The notes below the pieces were generated by a model, which ran no database searches, had not been told where the DNA came from, and saw nothing but the letters and a program-made list of their open reading frames with translations. Shown here piece after piece: positions 1-8,386 of a DNA stretch of 64,000 bases. The stretch is from Sedimentitalea nanhaiensis DSM 24252 (GTDB lineage Bacteria > Pseudomonadota > Alphaproteobacteria > Rhodobacterales > Rhodobacteraceae). The stretch lies in assembly GCF_000473225.1 (NCBI RefSeq), contig NZ_KI421509.1:728458-792457 (forward strand). The letters run 5' to 3'. Made by a program: the position numbers and the translations under genes. How positions within the stretch are numbered: position 1 is the first letter of the stretch; each line of letters starts with the position of its first letter.

Positions 1-588
1 TTCCCGGCATACAAGGATCTCTCTGGCTTCGACTTTGCCGCCAGCGAAATCCGTGAAGCCTTGGTCCGCCAGTTGCATCGCTGCGAGTTCATGATGGGGA
101 CCGAAAACGTGGTGCTGATCGGAGGCCCAGGAACTGGGAAATCGCATGTCGCCACCGCTCTTGGCATCCAAGCGATCGAACATCACCGTAAACGCGTCCG
201 CTTCTTCTCGACGGTTGAGTTGGTCAATGCGCTGGAGCAGGAAAAGGCCCAAAACAAGGCGGGGAAGATCGCTGAGGCGCTGGTGAAAACCGACTTGGTG
301 ATCCTGGATGAGTTGGGATATCTGCCGTTCAGCGCTTCGGGAGGCGCGTTGTTGTTCCACCTTCTCAGTAAACTCTACGAGCGCACCAGCGTCGTCATCA
401 CCACGAACTTGAGCTTCAGCGAATGGGCCAGCGTGTTCGGCGATGCGAAAATGACCACCGCGCTACTCGACCGCCTTACCCACCGCTGCCACATCCTGGA
501 GACCGGCAATGACAGCTATCGGTTCAAGGCCAGCTCGGAGACAGCGAAAAAGAAACGAAAGGAGACAGCAGCATTGACGCCATCATGA
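1..588 (+). CDS. istB: IS21-like transposition ATPase IstB, 5' end outside window
   Basis: IstB is the AAA+ helper ATPase that works with the DDE transposase IstA in IS21 transposition. The frame is open from base 1, so the visible 195 codons are the C-terminal part of a protein that is usually about 240-260 residues. A Walker A motif (GGPGTGKSH) is followed by a Walker B-like [11 protein letters not shown], then the sensor segment VVITTNLSF, then a basic tail ([12 protein letters not shown]). No internal start needs to be assumed, because an upstream in-frame sequence reading [12 protein letters not shown] matches the usual IstB N-terminal region. The gene ends 73 bases before the element terminus. 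Confidence 0.9.
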   Translation, partial: FPAYKDLSGFDFAASEIREALVRQLHRCEFMMGTENVVLIGGPGTGKSHVATALGIQAIEHHRKRVRFFSTVELVNALEQEKAQNKAGKIAEALVKTDLVILDELGYLPFSASGGALLFHLLSKLYERTSVVITTNLSFSEWASVFGDAKMTTALLDRLTHRCHILETGNDSYRFKASSETAKKKRKETAALTPS

Positions 589-661
589 CGCAAAGAACAT
601 AACAGCTGGGTGGGTCAAGTCTCGGTGACAATGCCGGGTCAGTTCTCAGCGACAATCAACA
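1..661 (+). mobile_element. IS21-family element, right-hand part
   Basis: The segment holds the 3' portion of an istB-type gene and a right terminus. After the istB stop there are two related copies of a terminal motif, GGGTCAAGTCTCGGTGACAAT (about 612-632) and GGGTCAGTTCTCAGCGACAAT (about 636-656), followed by CAACA. Multiple terminal repeats of this kind are typical of IS21 elements. The host reading frame of the molybdenum oxidoreductase opens directly after the end at about 661. The left end and istA lie outside the window, so target duplications cannot be checked. Confidence 0.85.
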
Positions 662-662
662 C

Positions 663-1913
663 CGTGCGCTTGAATCCGTGGAAACCGTCATCAGTGTCGA
701 CGTCTGGTGGACCGCCGCAACCCGCTGGTGCGACATCGTCCTGCCTGCGGCCTCGACCCTGGAACAGGACGACATCTCGTCTGGTGGCACCTATTCCAAC
801 GACAAGGTCTACGCGATGAAGAAGGTGATCGAGCCTGTGGGTGAAAGTCTGCCCGATTACGAGATCTTCGAAGGTCTGGCCGACAAACTGGGCCTGTGGA
901 TGCAGTTCACCGACGGCGAAGACAAGATGTATCACATCAAGCTCGCCTACGAGAAGTCATCCGCGGCCAAGCACACGCCGTTCGAGGAGTTTTGGGAAAA
1001 GGGCTATGCCCGCCAGGAGGTGCCTGAAGAGGCCCGCAAATGGACCCGCCACAGCGAGTTTTTCAACGACCCCGAGGGCAGCCCGCTGCACACGGCATCC
1101 GGCAAGATCGAAATGTTCTGCGAGGATTTTGCCAAGCTTGGGATCGACGACATGCCCGGCATGCCGATGTGGATGGAAAAGCACGAATACCTCGGCAACG
1201 CGAAGGAAGGTCAGTTGCACGTCGTGTCTCCGCACCCGTGGTTTCGCCTGCACAGCCAGATGGACCAGTCGGAAAACCTGCGCGCGCTTTACAAGGTGCA
1301 GGGCCGCGAGCCGGTCCGGATCAACACAAAGGACGCCGCAGATCGTGGCATCGAGGATGGTGACCTGGTCGAGCTGTACAATGATCGCGGCACGGTCATC
1401 GCCGGGGCTGTTGTCAGCGATGACATCATGCCGGGCGTGGTTTCGATCTACGAGGGGGCCTGGCCGTCGCTTGACAGCAAGGGCCGGTGCAACTCCGGTC
1501 TGGTGAACTTCCTGACGTCGACCCAGCCATCCTCCGGTCTGGCACAGGCGACCACCGCCAACACAGTGCTGTGCTCCATGCGCAAATGTGAAGACCCCGA
1601 AGGTCCGAACATGGCTTACGAGAAGCCCGCGATCATCGAGGACATGGAAATTGCCGAAATCGATGAGGACAAGCTGGGTCTGGATCGTCTTTATGAACTG
1701 ACCGAGAAGCTTTATGCCGACATGAGCCCGGGCGAGAAAATCTACTTCGAGCGGTGCACCGTCTGCCACGCGCCGCGCGAGGTGACCCACTTCACGCAGC
1801 AGCAGTGGAAGGGCATCACCCCGTCGATGTTCCCGCGGGCCGGTCTTGATGAGCAGGAAGCAGAGCTTGTCATGGACTACCTGATGACGAACGCCGCGGA
1901 CGCCGCGAAATAA
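663..1913 (+). pseudogene. TorA/DorA-like molybdopterin oxidoreductase with fused C-terminal cytochrome c domain, 5' half lost
   Basis: The product matches the C-terminal half of periplasmic TMAO/DMSO-type reductases: the signature VDVWWTAATRWCDIVLPA, then the molybdopterin-dinucleotide-binding domain with SPHPWFRLHSQMD and the ending TANTVL. The frame is already open at the IS21 boundary, so the element interrupts the gene and the cofactor-binding first half is absent from the window. After the reductase domain, a linker leads to a haem-binding CTVCH (residues 360-364 counted from the GTG at 678) with a candidate distal Met in PSMFPRAG. That is a mono-haem cytochrome c domain. TorA and DorA normally receive electrons from a separate pentahaem TorC/DorC, so the fusion is notable. 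Inference: formerly a periplasmic respiratory reductase or dehydrogenase, now inactive here. Confidence 0.82.
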
Positions 1914-1920
1914 GCCAGAA

Positions 1921-1957
1921 GGATGCGGCCGGGCACACCGGCCGCATCCGTTTTCCT
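1921..1957 (+). terminator. Rho-independent terminator after the molybdenum oxidoreductase
   Basis: A perfect 12-bp stem, GGATGCGGCCGG (1921-1932) paired with CCGGCCGCATCC (1938-1949), has a 5-base loop and is followed by GTTTTCCTTT. It lies 8 bases after the reductase stop and separates that gene from moeA. Confidence 0.85.
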
Positions 1958-1990
1958 TTACCGGATTTCCGGTCGGTTGCAGGAGGTATC

Positions 1991-3262
1991 ATGGACGGCG
2001 CAAATGTCTCGACCGGATGTGGCTGTGATGGCCTTGCCGGATCGCAACAACTACTGAGTTGCAGCGAGGCGCGCGCTTTGGCCCTGGCCAATGTGCGCCC
2101 CATCCTTCAGCAACAGACGCTTCCTTTGGCGCAGGCGCTTGGCTGGACTGCCGCCGCTGATATTTTCGCGCCCCGCGCGATGCCCTATTTCAACAACTCC
2201 GCCATGGACGGCTTTGCGCTGCGCCTGGCCGATCTCGAGGGGCGCTGCTGCCTGCCCGTCGCCGGAACCGTTGCCGCCGGCGATGCGCCGTGCGAGCTGC
2301 CCACGGGCGCGGCCATGCGCATCTACACCGGGGCGCCGCTGCCAGAGGGCGCAGATACCGTCGCGATGATCGAGACGTGCATCGACAAGGTGACCAAAGT
2401 ACATTTCTCGACCGCGCCCACGCGGGGCAGCAACATCCGCCGGGCAGGCAGCGATCAGGATGCAGGGCAACTGCTGCTGCGCAAAGGCACCCGCATTGCG
2501 CCGCGCCATATCGGCTTGTTGGCCGCAAATGGCCTGCACGACATCGCAGTTGTCCGCCGGCCTCGCGTTGCCGTCTTTTCCACCGGGAACGAGGTGACCG
2601 CCGGCCCCTGTGCGCCGGGTCAAATCCCAGATGCAAACCGCCCCCTGCTCTGCGCGCTGCTGGCAGAGCACGCAGCAGAGGTCAGCGATCTGGGCATCCT
2701 GCCTGATGACCCCGATGCCACCGCCGCGGCGTTTGCCGATTTGGGCGGCCAGTTCGATCTGATCATGACCTCTGGCGCAGTGTCGATGGGTGGCAAGGAT
2801 CACATCCGCGATGCGCTGATCGCTGCAGGCGGTGATATCCAAGGCTGGCGCGTGGCAATCAAGCCCGGCAAGCCCGTTCTGTTCGGCACGCTTGGCGATG
2901 CGGTTTTTACCGGCCTGCCGGGCAATCCCTTTGCCGCCTATGTCGGCTTTCACATGTTCGTCCTTGCGCAGCTTGCCCGTATGAGCGGCGCGCAACCCGC
3001 GCCCTTTGCCGCGACCCCGGCAAGCGCCGGATTTGAATGGCAGCGCAAAGCCGGGCGGGCCGAAGTCTTTCCGGTGCGCCTGAAAGGCTACGACGCCAAT
3101 GGCCTGCCCGTCCTGCAACGCCTTGGTGCAAGCGTTTCCGCCACGCTGGTGCCGCTGGCCGAGGCCGATGGCGTGGCGATCGTCGCGGCCGAAACCTCTG
3201 CGGTGTCGATGGGCGACATTCTGCACTGGCACCCCTTCTGCACCATCGGAGCATTGACATGA
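1991..3262 (+). CDS. moeA: Molybdopterin molybdenumtransferase MoeA
   Basis: MoeA inserts molybdate into adenylylated molybdopterin, the last common step of molybdenum-cofactor synthesis. The 423-residue length is normal. Family marks include SCSEARALALANV near the N-terminus, YFNNSAMDGFALR, the domain III signature FSTGNEVT and the SGAVSMGGKDHI segment, then GLPGNPFAAYVGF and the small C-terminal domain. The ATG has a strong AGGAGGT ribosome-binding site four bases upstream. The N-terminus holds an extra cysteine-containing leader (STGCGCDG). It overlaps the next gene by ATGA, so the genes are translationally coupled. The product would serve the oxidoreductase upstream and other molybdoenzymes. 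Confidence 0.93.
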   Translation: MDGANVSTGCGCDGLAGSQQLLSCSEARALALANVRPILQQQTLPLAQALGWTAAADIFAPRAMPYFNNSAMDGFALRLADLEGRCCLPVAGTVAAGDAPCELPTGAAMRIYTGAPLPEGADTVAMIETCIDKVTKVHFSTAPTRGSNIRRAGSDQDAGQLLLRKGTRIAPRHIGLLAANGLHDIAVVRRPRVAVFSTGNEVTAGPCAPGQIPDANRPLLCALLAEHAAEVSDLGILPDDPDATAAAFADLGGQFDLIMTSGAVSMGGKDHIRDALIAAGGDIQGWRVAIKPGKPVLFGTLGDAVFTGLPGNPFAAYVGFHMFVLAQLARMSGAQPAPFAATPASAGFEWQRKAGRAEVFPVRLKGYDANGLPVLQRLGASVSATLVPLAEADGVAIVAAETSAVSMGDILHWHPFCTIGALT

Positions 3263-3786
3263 CCTTCACTCCCCTTGCCGCCATACGGTTCGATCATGGT
3301 GATATCGACGGGTTTCTCGCCGGAATTGCCAATAGCCTTGCCGCCTCGGGCATGCGTGTGCGCGGCGCGGTTCAAAGCCGCGGCGCGGTGGGCGGCGAAT
3401 GCCGTTGTGCCGACATGGATCTGACCACACTGTACTCGAACAAGACCTTTCGCATCTCGCAGCCGCTGGGCAACGGCTCGCGCGGCTGCCGCCTGGACCC
3501 CGGAGCGCTCGCGATCTGTTCTTCGTTCATCGCAAGCGAATTACACGCCGGAGCCGACTTGCTGATCCTCAACCGCTTTGGGCGCGGCGAAAGCGAAGGG
3601 CGCGGATTTCGTGATCTGATCGGCGCTGCGATTGCGCTGGAGGTGCCGGTGCTGACTGCGGTCCGCCCGACATATGCCGACAGCTGGGCCCATTTCGGCG
3701 GCGACATAGCCTGCGATCTTCCAATGCAGACCGATGCAGTGCTGGGGTGGGTCAATCGCCTCGAAAGGAGCCGCCATGCCGCTTGA
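3259..3786 (+). CDS. DUF2478 family protein, molybdenum-cofactor associated
   Basis: The 175-residue product matches the DUF2478 family (NTPase-like fold predicted; biochemical role not established), which recurs in molybdenum cofactor and molybdate transport loci. Visible marks are an N-terminal FDHGDIDGFLAG, a central CRLDPGALA, the conserved LLILNRFGRGESEGRG and the C-terminal PVLTAVRP. The start overlaps the moeA stop as ATGA and the stop overlaps the moaA start by 11 bases, so the three genes form one coupled operon. From context it may bind or insert a nucleotide or cofactor intermediate; that is inference. Confidence 0.75.
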   Translation: MTFTPLAAIRFDHGDIDGFLAGIANSLAASGMRVRGAVQSRGAVGGECRCADMDLTTLYSNKTFRISQPLGNGSRGCRLDPGALAICSSFIASELHAGADLLILNRFGRGESEGRGFRDLIGAAIALEVPVLTAVRPTYADSWAHFGGDIACDLPMQTDAVLGWVNRLERSRHAA

Positions 3787-4786
3787 TGTCGCTCGCCTCC
3801 GTCCACTGTCCGACAGTTTCGGTCGCTCTGTGACGTATCTGCGCCTGTCCCTCACCGACCGCTGCGATCTGCGCTGCACTTATTGCATGGCCGAAAACAT
3901 GGTTTTCATGCCGAAACGAAATCTGCTGAGTATCGCAGAGCTTGCCCGCTTGTCTGATGTCTTTATCCGCCGCGGCGTGCGTAAACTCCGGCTGACAGGC
4001 GGTGAACCGCTGGTGCGCAAAGGGGTCATGGATCTCATCGCAGAGCTTTCCCGCCACTTGGAGACAGGCGCACTGGAGGAGCTCACGCTGACCACCAACG
4101 GCACCCAACTGGCGCGATACGCGGATGATCTTGCCAAATACGGCGTGCGTCGAGTTAATGTGTCGCTTGATACGCTTGACCCCGCGCACTATCGCAAGAT
4201 CACCCGGCGCGGCGACCTGGAAAAGGTGCTGAATGGACTCGACGCTGCGCAAACCGCCGGTCTCAAGGTCAAGCTCAACGCCATCGCCAGCCGTGGCGCG
4301 TTCGAGTCTGAGCTCGACTCCCTGATCCACTTTGCCCATGGCCGCAGCATGGACCTGACCCTGATCGAAGAGATGCCGATGGGCGCGACCGGACAGAATC
4401 GCGCGGAGACCTTCCTTCCTCTCGATGAGTTGAGGGCCGGCCTTGCGCGGCGCTGGACATTAGCGCCCCTCGCCCACGCCACCGGCGGCCCGGCGCGTTA
4501 TCTGAGCGTCGCCGAAACCGGCGGGCGGCTCGGCTTCATCTCTCCGATGTCCTGCAATTTCTGCGCGCTGTGTAATCGTGTGCGGCTCAGCGCCGCGGGG
4601 CGGCTTTTTACCTGTATGGGGCAGGAAGGATCGGTCGACCTTCGCCCCGCACTCGAGCAAGATGAAGACGTGTTGGATGCTTTACTGCGGCGGGCAGTTT
4701 CCGCTAAACCTCAGGGGCACGATTTCGGAGCCCACAACATCTCGCACCTTTCGATCCGACGGTTCATGTCGGCGTTAGGTGGGTAA
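3776..4786 (+). CDS. moaA: GTP 3',8-cyclase MoaA (radical SAM)
   Basis: MoaA is the radical-SAM enzyme that starts molybdopterin synthesis by rearranging GTP to 3',8-cyclo-GTP. The SAM-cluster motif is CDLRCTYC (Cys30, 34, 37), followed by LTGGEPLVR and the substrate cluster FCALCNRVR ending with LFTCMG (Cys263, 266, 280). The C-terminal Gly-Gly (335-336) essential in the family is present. The 336-residue length is normal. The start is the ATG after GAAAGGAGCCGCC; upstream in-frame codons lack a ribosome-binding site. It is the third gene of the moeA operon. No moaC, moaD, moaE or mobA is in the window, so the remaining pathway must be encoded elsewhere. Confidence 0.93.
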   Translation: MPLDVARLRPLSDSFGRSVTYLRLSLTDRCDLRCTYCMAENMVFMPKRNLLSIAELARLSDVFIRRGVRKLRLTGGEPLVRKGVMDLIAELSRHLETGALEELTLTTNGTQLARYADDLAKYGVRRVNVSLDTLDPAHYRKITRRGDLEKVLNGLDAAQTAGLKVKLNAIASRGAFESELDSLIHFAHGRSMDLTLIEEMPMGATGQNRAETFLPLDELRAGLARRWTLAPLAHATGGPARYLSVAETGGRLGFISPMSCNFCALCNRVRLSAAGRLFTCMGQEGSVDLRPALEQDEDVLDALLRRAVSAKPQGHDFGAHNISHLSIRRFMSALGG

Positions 4787-4807
4787 TAAGACCTGAAAGG
4801 AAAACCC

Positions 4808-5122
4808 GTGAAAGATGACCTTCCCGGCGCCGCTGGCGATCTTGCCCGGCAACACCCCGATATCTGGTCCGCCTACTCCGCTTTGGGGGCTGCCGCTGCG
4901 GAGTCCGGCGGTCTTAGCGACCGCGAGAAACGTCTGGTCAAGCTCGCGCTGGCAATTGGAGCCGGGTCCGAAGGAGCTGTTCATTCTCACGCGCGCCGAG
5001 CTTTGGATGAAAACATTCCAACCGCAGATTTGAACCAGACGGCTTTTTTGGCCATCGGATCACTTGGCTTTCCACGCGCAGTCGCAAGCTGGACTTGGAT
5101 AACTGACGTAACAGAACCGTAA
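4808..5122 (+). CDS. Carboxymuconolactone decarboxylase (AhpD-like) family protein
   Basis: A 104-residue all-helical protein of the CMD family: LSDREKRLVKLALAIGAGSEGAVHSHARRAL is the diagnostic helix pair (residues about 37-67). The active-site CxxC of peroxidase-type AhpD is missing; the equivalent site reads EGAVHSH, so thiol peroxidase activity is unlikely. The start is a GTG preceded by AAAGGAAAACCC. It lies 21 bases after moaA in the same orientation and is probably the last gene of the operon. The link to molybdenum cofactor genes is contextual and the function is unknown. Confidence 0.75.
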   Translation: MKDDLPGAAGDLARQHPDIWSAYSALGAAAAESGGLSDREKRLVKLALAIGAGSEGAVHSHARRALDENIPTADLNQTAFLAIGSLGFPRAVASWTWITDVTEP

Positions 5123-5686
5123 TGATCGATAGCACCAATAAGTGCGTCGATGCTCGGAATTCGTTTGGTGCTCGCATCAATCTCGTCGGCTCACGCGTCA
5201 CATGGAATCTTTGCGTCAGCGCTCGTGTTCTGTGACGTCACAAAGTGCAGGTAGCTGCCGTTAAGGACAGTCGCAGCGAATTCACAGTTCGTCCGCTCAG
5301 CAGGCATACGATCGTGGAAAATGCTGCGCTCATCATGAATGGCAGCAACGCGAAAGTTGCGGCGCAGCAATTGGCTGGTCGGTAGATGTCTCCTTTGGGC
5401 CGGTCGCGACGATCCATGGCTCGCTGCACACGGCCACGCAGCATGAAATCCTGCAGCCTATCCCTTCCCAAAATCGGCCTTCGCCGCCTCGCACGAGGGC
5501 AAGCAAGAATCTCAGCCGTTGGGCAATCTCCACCGAGAGGCCCGGCCTCCCCTCGGGGGCGGGGACGTGCGAGCGCTATGCCGTCCCACTATGCCGTCCT
5601 GCCCCGCTCAGACCGCCAAAAGCGCGTATTTTTCCGACGCGCAGTCAATAAAACAAGGCCCTCAGGGTTTCTGTTTGAGGTGGAAA
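5123..5686. other. Intergenic region without a convincing gene
   Basis: About 560 bases with no reading frame showing family-like sequence. It contains the palindrome TGTGACGTCACA at 5231-5242. Around 5245-5310 is a block beginning AAAGTGCAGGTAGCTGCCGT that resembles an intergenic sequence I associate with other Rhodobacteraceae genomes, from memory only. The region lies between the cofactor operon and the tRNA-Ser fragment, as expected for an island margin. Confidence 0.5.
5231..5242. promoter_or_regulatory. Palindrome TGTGACGTCACA, candidate operator
   Basis: A perfect 12-bp palindrome with TGTGA/TCACA half-sites as in CRP-type sites, but with a 2-base instead of 6-base centre, so it does not fit canonical CRP spacing. 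No gene start follows within 200 bases. Confidence 0.25.
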
Positions 5687-5749
5687 ACGGTCTCGAAAAC
5701 CGTTGAGCCTGCAAGGGTTCCCAGGGTTCGAATCCCTGTCTCTCCGCCA
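5687..5749 (+). pseudogene. 3' half of tRNA-Ser(CGA): integration-site remnant
   Basis: The anticodon stem-loop is complete (ACGGT / CTCGAAA / ACCGT, anticodon CGA at 5694-5696), followed by a long variable arm, a T-arm with GGTTCGAATCC, and acceptor TCTCTCCG plus CCA ending at 5749. The required 5' acceptor strand (GGAGAGA) and D-arm are absent; the bases before 5687 are unrelated. Tyrosine integrases commonly target tRNA 3' halves, leaving a displaced 3' copy at the distal end of the island. By that polarity the island would lie to the left and include the molybdenum cluster. Confidence 0.85.
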
Positions 5750-5874
5750 TTTCCCATTGATTTCATTTCGTATTATCGCAAAGAGACAAATCAACCCATG
5801 TTCGAACCCATGCTTCGAAATTGGCTTCATACGGATATATGACGGATTTACGCTCACGAAGTCGTGACCGCGGT

Positions 5875-6190
5875 CTATTTTGTGATCTTAGGGTCAGCGC
5901 GCATCGCAACCTTTAGACCGTCGTGGGCTTTCGCCCGCTCGGAACCATAGCGGTCGTCGTTAGTCTCTATGATACGTTCAATTGCGCGACGAACATTTTC
6001 CAGCGCAACAAGGTCACATCGCATCTGCCAGTATGCAAAGTGCTTTCCTGCTTCGTCTGTGCCTTCAATGGCGGCACGGCGATACGCTTCAAGTAGCCCA
6101 ACGTATGCTTCCTGCTTTTCCCGAAACCGCCTTTCATCTGTCTTTGATTTTTGCGCCAGCCACGCCTGAACCAGCGCAGTTACGATAGCC
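5875..6190 (-). pseudogene. Decayed gene, helical membrane-associated type
   Basis: On the minus strand a frame ending at 5875 reads ALVQAWLAQKSKTDERRFR, then EAYVGLLEAYRRAAIEGTDE and ends MRADPKITK. The composition is that of a real helical protein, and one upstream hydrophobic stretch suggests a missing N-terminal membrane segment. An in-frame stop lies just upstream and no start codon is available, so the gene is 5'-truncated. It appears to sit on the chromosomal side of the tRNA-Ser fragment. Confidence 0.45.
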
Positions 6191-6612
6191 TGCTATGGGT
6201 GATTGCGTCGTGAACATACATGGCGGGTTGGTCCTTATATTTGCCCACAGGAAATCAGACTCTGCGGCGCAGCGTCGCGCAAACCCGCGTCGGAAAAAGC
6301 CGATATGGTCGAAGGTAACTGCGCAGCCGCGATCACAGGCTATGCGGACAAGGTTTGTGATTGCATTGTCTTTTTCCTTCACCCCAAGGCTTTCGGGTAA
6401 TAGCACGGTGATTTCGTCTGCCAGTGAAAAGGCAATGTCGAACCGTAGCAGTTCGGCGAATTCGTCACACCAGGGTGCCCCGCCACCCGAGCTTTCCCTC
6501 ATTAGGTTTCTTACCGCCGAAGATCACCGGTTTGCCATGGTTGTAATAGAGTCTGCTCTCAGACCAAAGCCGCATCAGAAACTCATTGGAAACCCGATAC
6601 CTTGATCTGAGG
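6190..6612 (-). pseudogene. Frameshifted remnant of an unidentified gene
   Basis: Two overlapping minus-strand frames each carry plausible protein sequence: one with SRLYYNHGKPVIFGGKKPNE and one downstream with FAELLRFDIAFSLADEITVL and AITNLVRIACDRGCAVTFDH. They join only if a frame change near 6470 is assumed. I do not recognise the family. Confidence 0.35.
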
Positions 6613-6628
6613 CGCATGTTTCCATCGG

Positions 6629-8368
6629 TTATTTGGCGACAGCTGCGCGTGCTTCAGAAAGCCCCTCGACGACGGCTTCGACAACGACTGCATGCATGCT
6701 ATGGCCTTCAAGCCAGGTTCTTGGGTCCTCAGATAGGAGCGGATCGAGCGCGGCCAATTTCTTGAGGGCTTCTCGAGCGGCCCGATCATTTGAAAGTTGA
6801 TTGTGAGCAATGGCGAGCATTGCCTGCCCGAAAGACCAGCCATCGGCAGAAGCCCGTTCTGCCGCGGCCAGCATGGCCGACCACTCTTTCTCGATGAGAT
6901 GGTTTGCAGCAAGCACGTGATAATAAAATGGGGGCGGTGCCACGGATTGGTCGATAGCGCTGTGCATGACGGGCACAGCATCGGAAAAGCGCCCGGCTAC
7001 TGCATACCGGATTGCGAGATTGGCGAGGGCGGCGGGGTCGTTTGGGTTCCCCTCCACAGCCAGACGCGCATATTCGATCGATCGCTCAATGTGCCCTGCA
7101 TATTGCTCGACATGCGACATTGCCTGCAGCGCATCCGTATCCCGAGGGTCGAGGTCGATTGCACGCAGCGCGGCTTCTCGTGCCAGGTCAAAAGCCTCGT
7201 CCCGTGAAAGTTCCTTCTCATGGCCGAAACGGGCCGCATCGTTGCGCAGATAGGCAAGCATGGCCCAGGCCCGGGCATAATCGGGGTCATCACGGACGGT
7301 GGCCTCGAGGCAATCCCGAACCGCCTGGTACTCGTCGCGATGATATGTGCGCCGGTAGAGTTGCGCGCTTGCGACACAGGCAAAGCCGCGAAGGCTCGGG
7401 TCGTTAGGGTTTGCAAGCTGCTTGTCACGGACATCACGAAGCGCATAGCCGTATTGCTGACCGACTGCAGAAGCGATCTCCGAAGAAATAGTGTCCTGAA
7501 TGCCGGTGATGCTCTGGCCATTCGCGCCCGCGGTAAAGCGTGCGCTCCATGGGACTTTTTGGTCCGCTCGCCGGATGAGTTCAGCGCGGATGAGTACTTT
7601 GCCGCCCTCTTGCCACAGGTCTCCAGTCACGGCGAAATCGGTTCTGGGCAACTTGCCTGGTGGCACAGTGCGTTCTGGGCTGCCTACTGTCTGATGTGGC
7701 GCTAGATGCGCTGCAATATCCGGAAACCTGATCAAAGCTGCAGCGATCTCGTTAGTCAGTCCGGACGCAACAAGCGAAACAAGATCGTCGCCTGTACGAA
7801 CGTCAAAGTCTTCAACAAGAATTGCTACCTTTTCGGTTGAAACTGTGGGGGTAAAAGGCGCCTGCACTTCCGGCCATATGATCCAGAACAAGGCTGCGGC
7901 CACAATGACGCCAAAGCCGATTGCCATCAGGGTGTAGCCCGAGCCGAACGCCGCATGCGGCTTCGGGGTTCGCTTGCTGGCGTTTCCGGGATCAGCCGAT
8001 GGAAGGGGCGCAACCGGATCCGCGGCCTCTTGCGTGACGAATTTAGGAATGTAGCGACCCTTCGGGATGCTGATACGTATTGGATCATCCCGTCCCGCCC
8101 CTGCATAATAGTTGTCGAGGTCGCGGCGTAATTTGCGTGCTTCGAGCCTCACAATTGGATCCGACTGCTGGTTAAAGTCCGGGCCGCGGCCAAAAACCGA
8201 AATGGCGATAGTCGTGGCCTTCAGCTCCGCTTCGCGGCCAGCCAAGGTTTCCTCGATAACATACTTCAGCATTTCGCGGCGCCGAACACTCGCCTGAAGC
8301 CCGCCGTAATCGAATATCCGGTCAAGCTGCCGACGGATGTCATCCGTCGGGGCGGGCAGACTCGTCAT
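6629..8368 (-). CDS. Membrane-anchored winged-helix regulator with FlgO-like and TPR domains
   Basis: The 579-residue product has four parts. The N-terminal region (about 1-110: RRREMLKYVIEETLAGRE, then PIVRLEARKLRRDLDNYYA and ISIPKGRYIP) resembles the DNA-binding domain of CadC/adenylate-cyclase-associated regulators. A single membrane segment follows (LMAIGFGVIVAAALFWIIW, about 148-168), then a FlgO-like or adenylate-cyclase-associated domain (VAILVEDFD onward), then tetratricopeptide repeats (YARAWAMLAYLRNDAARFG; DTDALQAMSHVEQYAGHIE). Such proteins are read as one-component transmembrane regulators. I chose the ATG at 8368 over an upstream TTG. The divergent neighbour is the exported protein at 8943, with a palindrome between them. 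Its target is unknown. Confidence 0.75.
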   Translation of the reverse strand: MTSLPAPTDDIRRQLDRIFDYGGLQASVRRREMLKYVIEETLAGREAELKATTIAISVFGRGPDFNQQSDPIVRLEARKLRRDLDNYYAGAGRDDPIRISIPKGRYIPKFVTQEAADPVAPLPSADPGNASKRTPKPHAAFGSGYTLMAIGFGVIVAAALFWIIWPEVQAPFTPTVSTEKVAILVEDFDVRTGDDLVSLVASGLTNEIAAALIRFPDIAAHLAPHQTVGSPERTVPPGKLPRTDFAVTGDLWQEGGKVLIRAELIRRADQKVPWSARFTAGANGQSITGIQDTISSEIASAVGQQYGYALRDVRDKQLANPNDPSLRGFACVASAQLYRRTYHRDEYQAVRDCLEATVRDDPDYARAWAMLAYLRNDAARFGHEKELSRDEAFDLAREAALRAIDLDPRDTDALQAMSHVEQYAGHIERSIEYARLAVEGNPNDPAALANLAIRYAVAGRFSDAVPVMHSAIDQSVAPPPFYYHVLAANHLIEKEWSAMLAAAERASADGWSFGQAMLAIAHNQLSNDRAAREALKKLAALDPLLSEDPRTWLEGHSMHAVVVEAVVEGLSEARAAVAK

Positions 8369-8386
8369 TTCCTGGCGGTGTGGCAA

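Noticed and set aside
5660-5749. Complete tRNA-Ser gene
   Set aside because: The 5' acceptor strand and D-arm are missing; only the 3' half is present.
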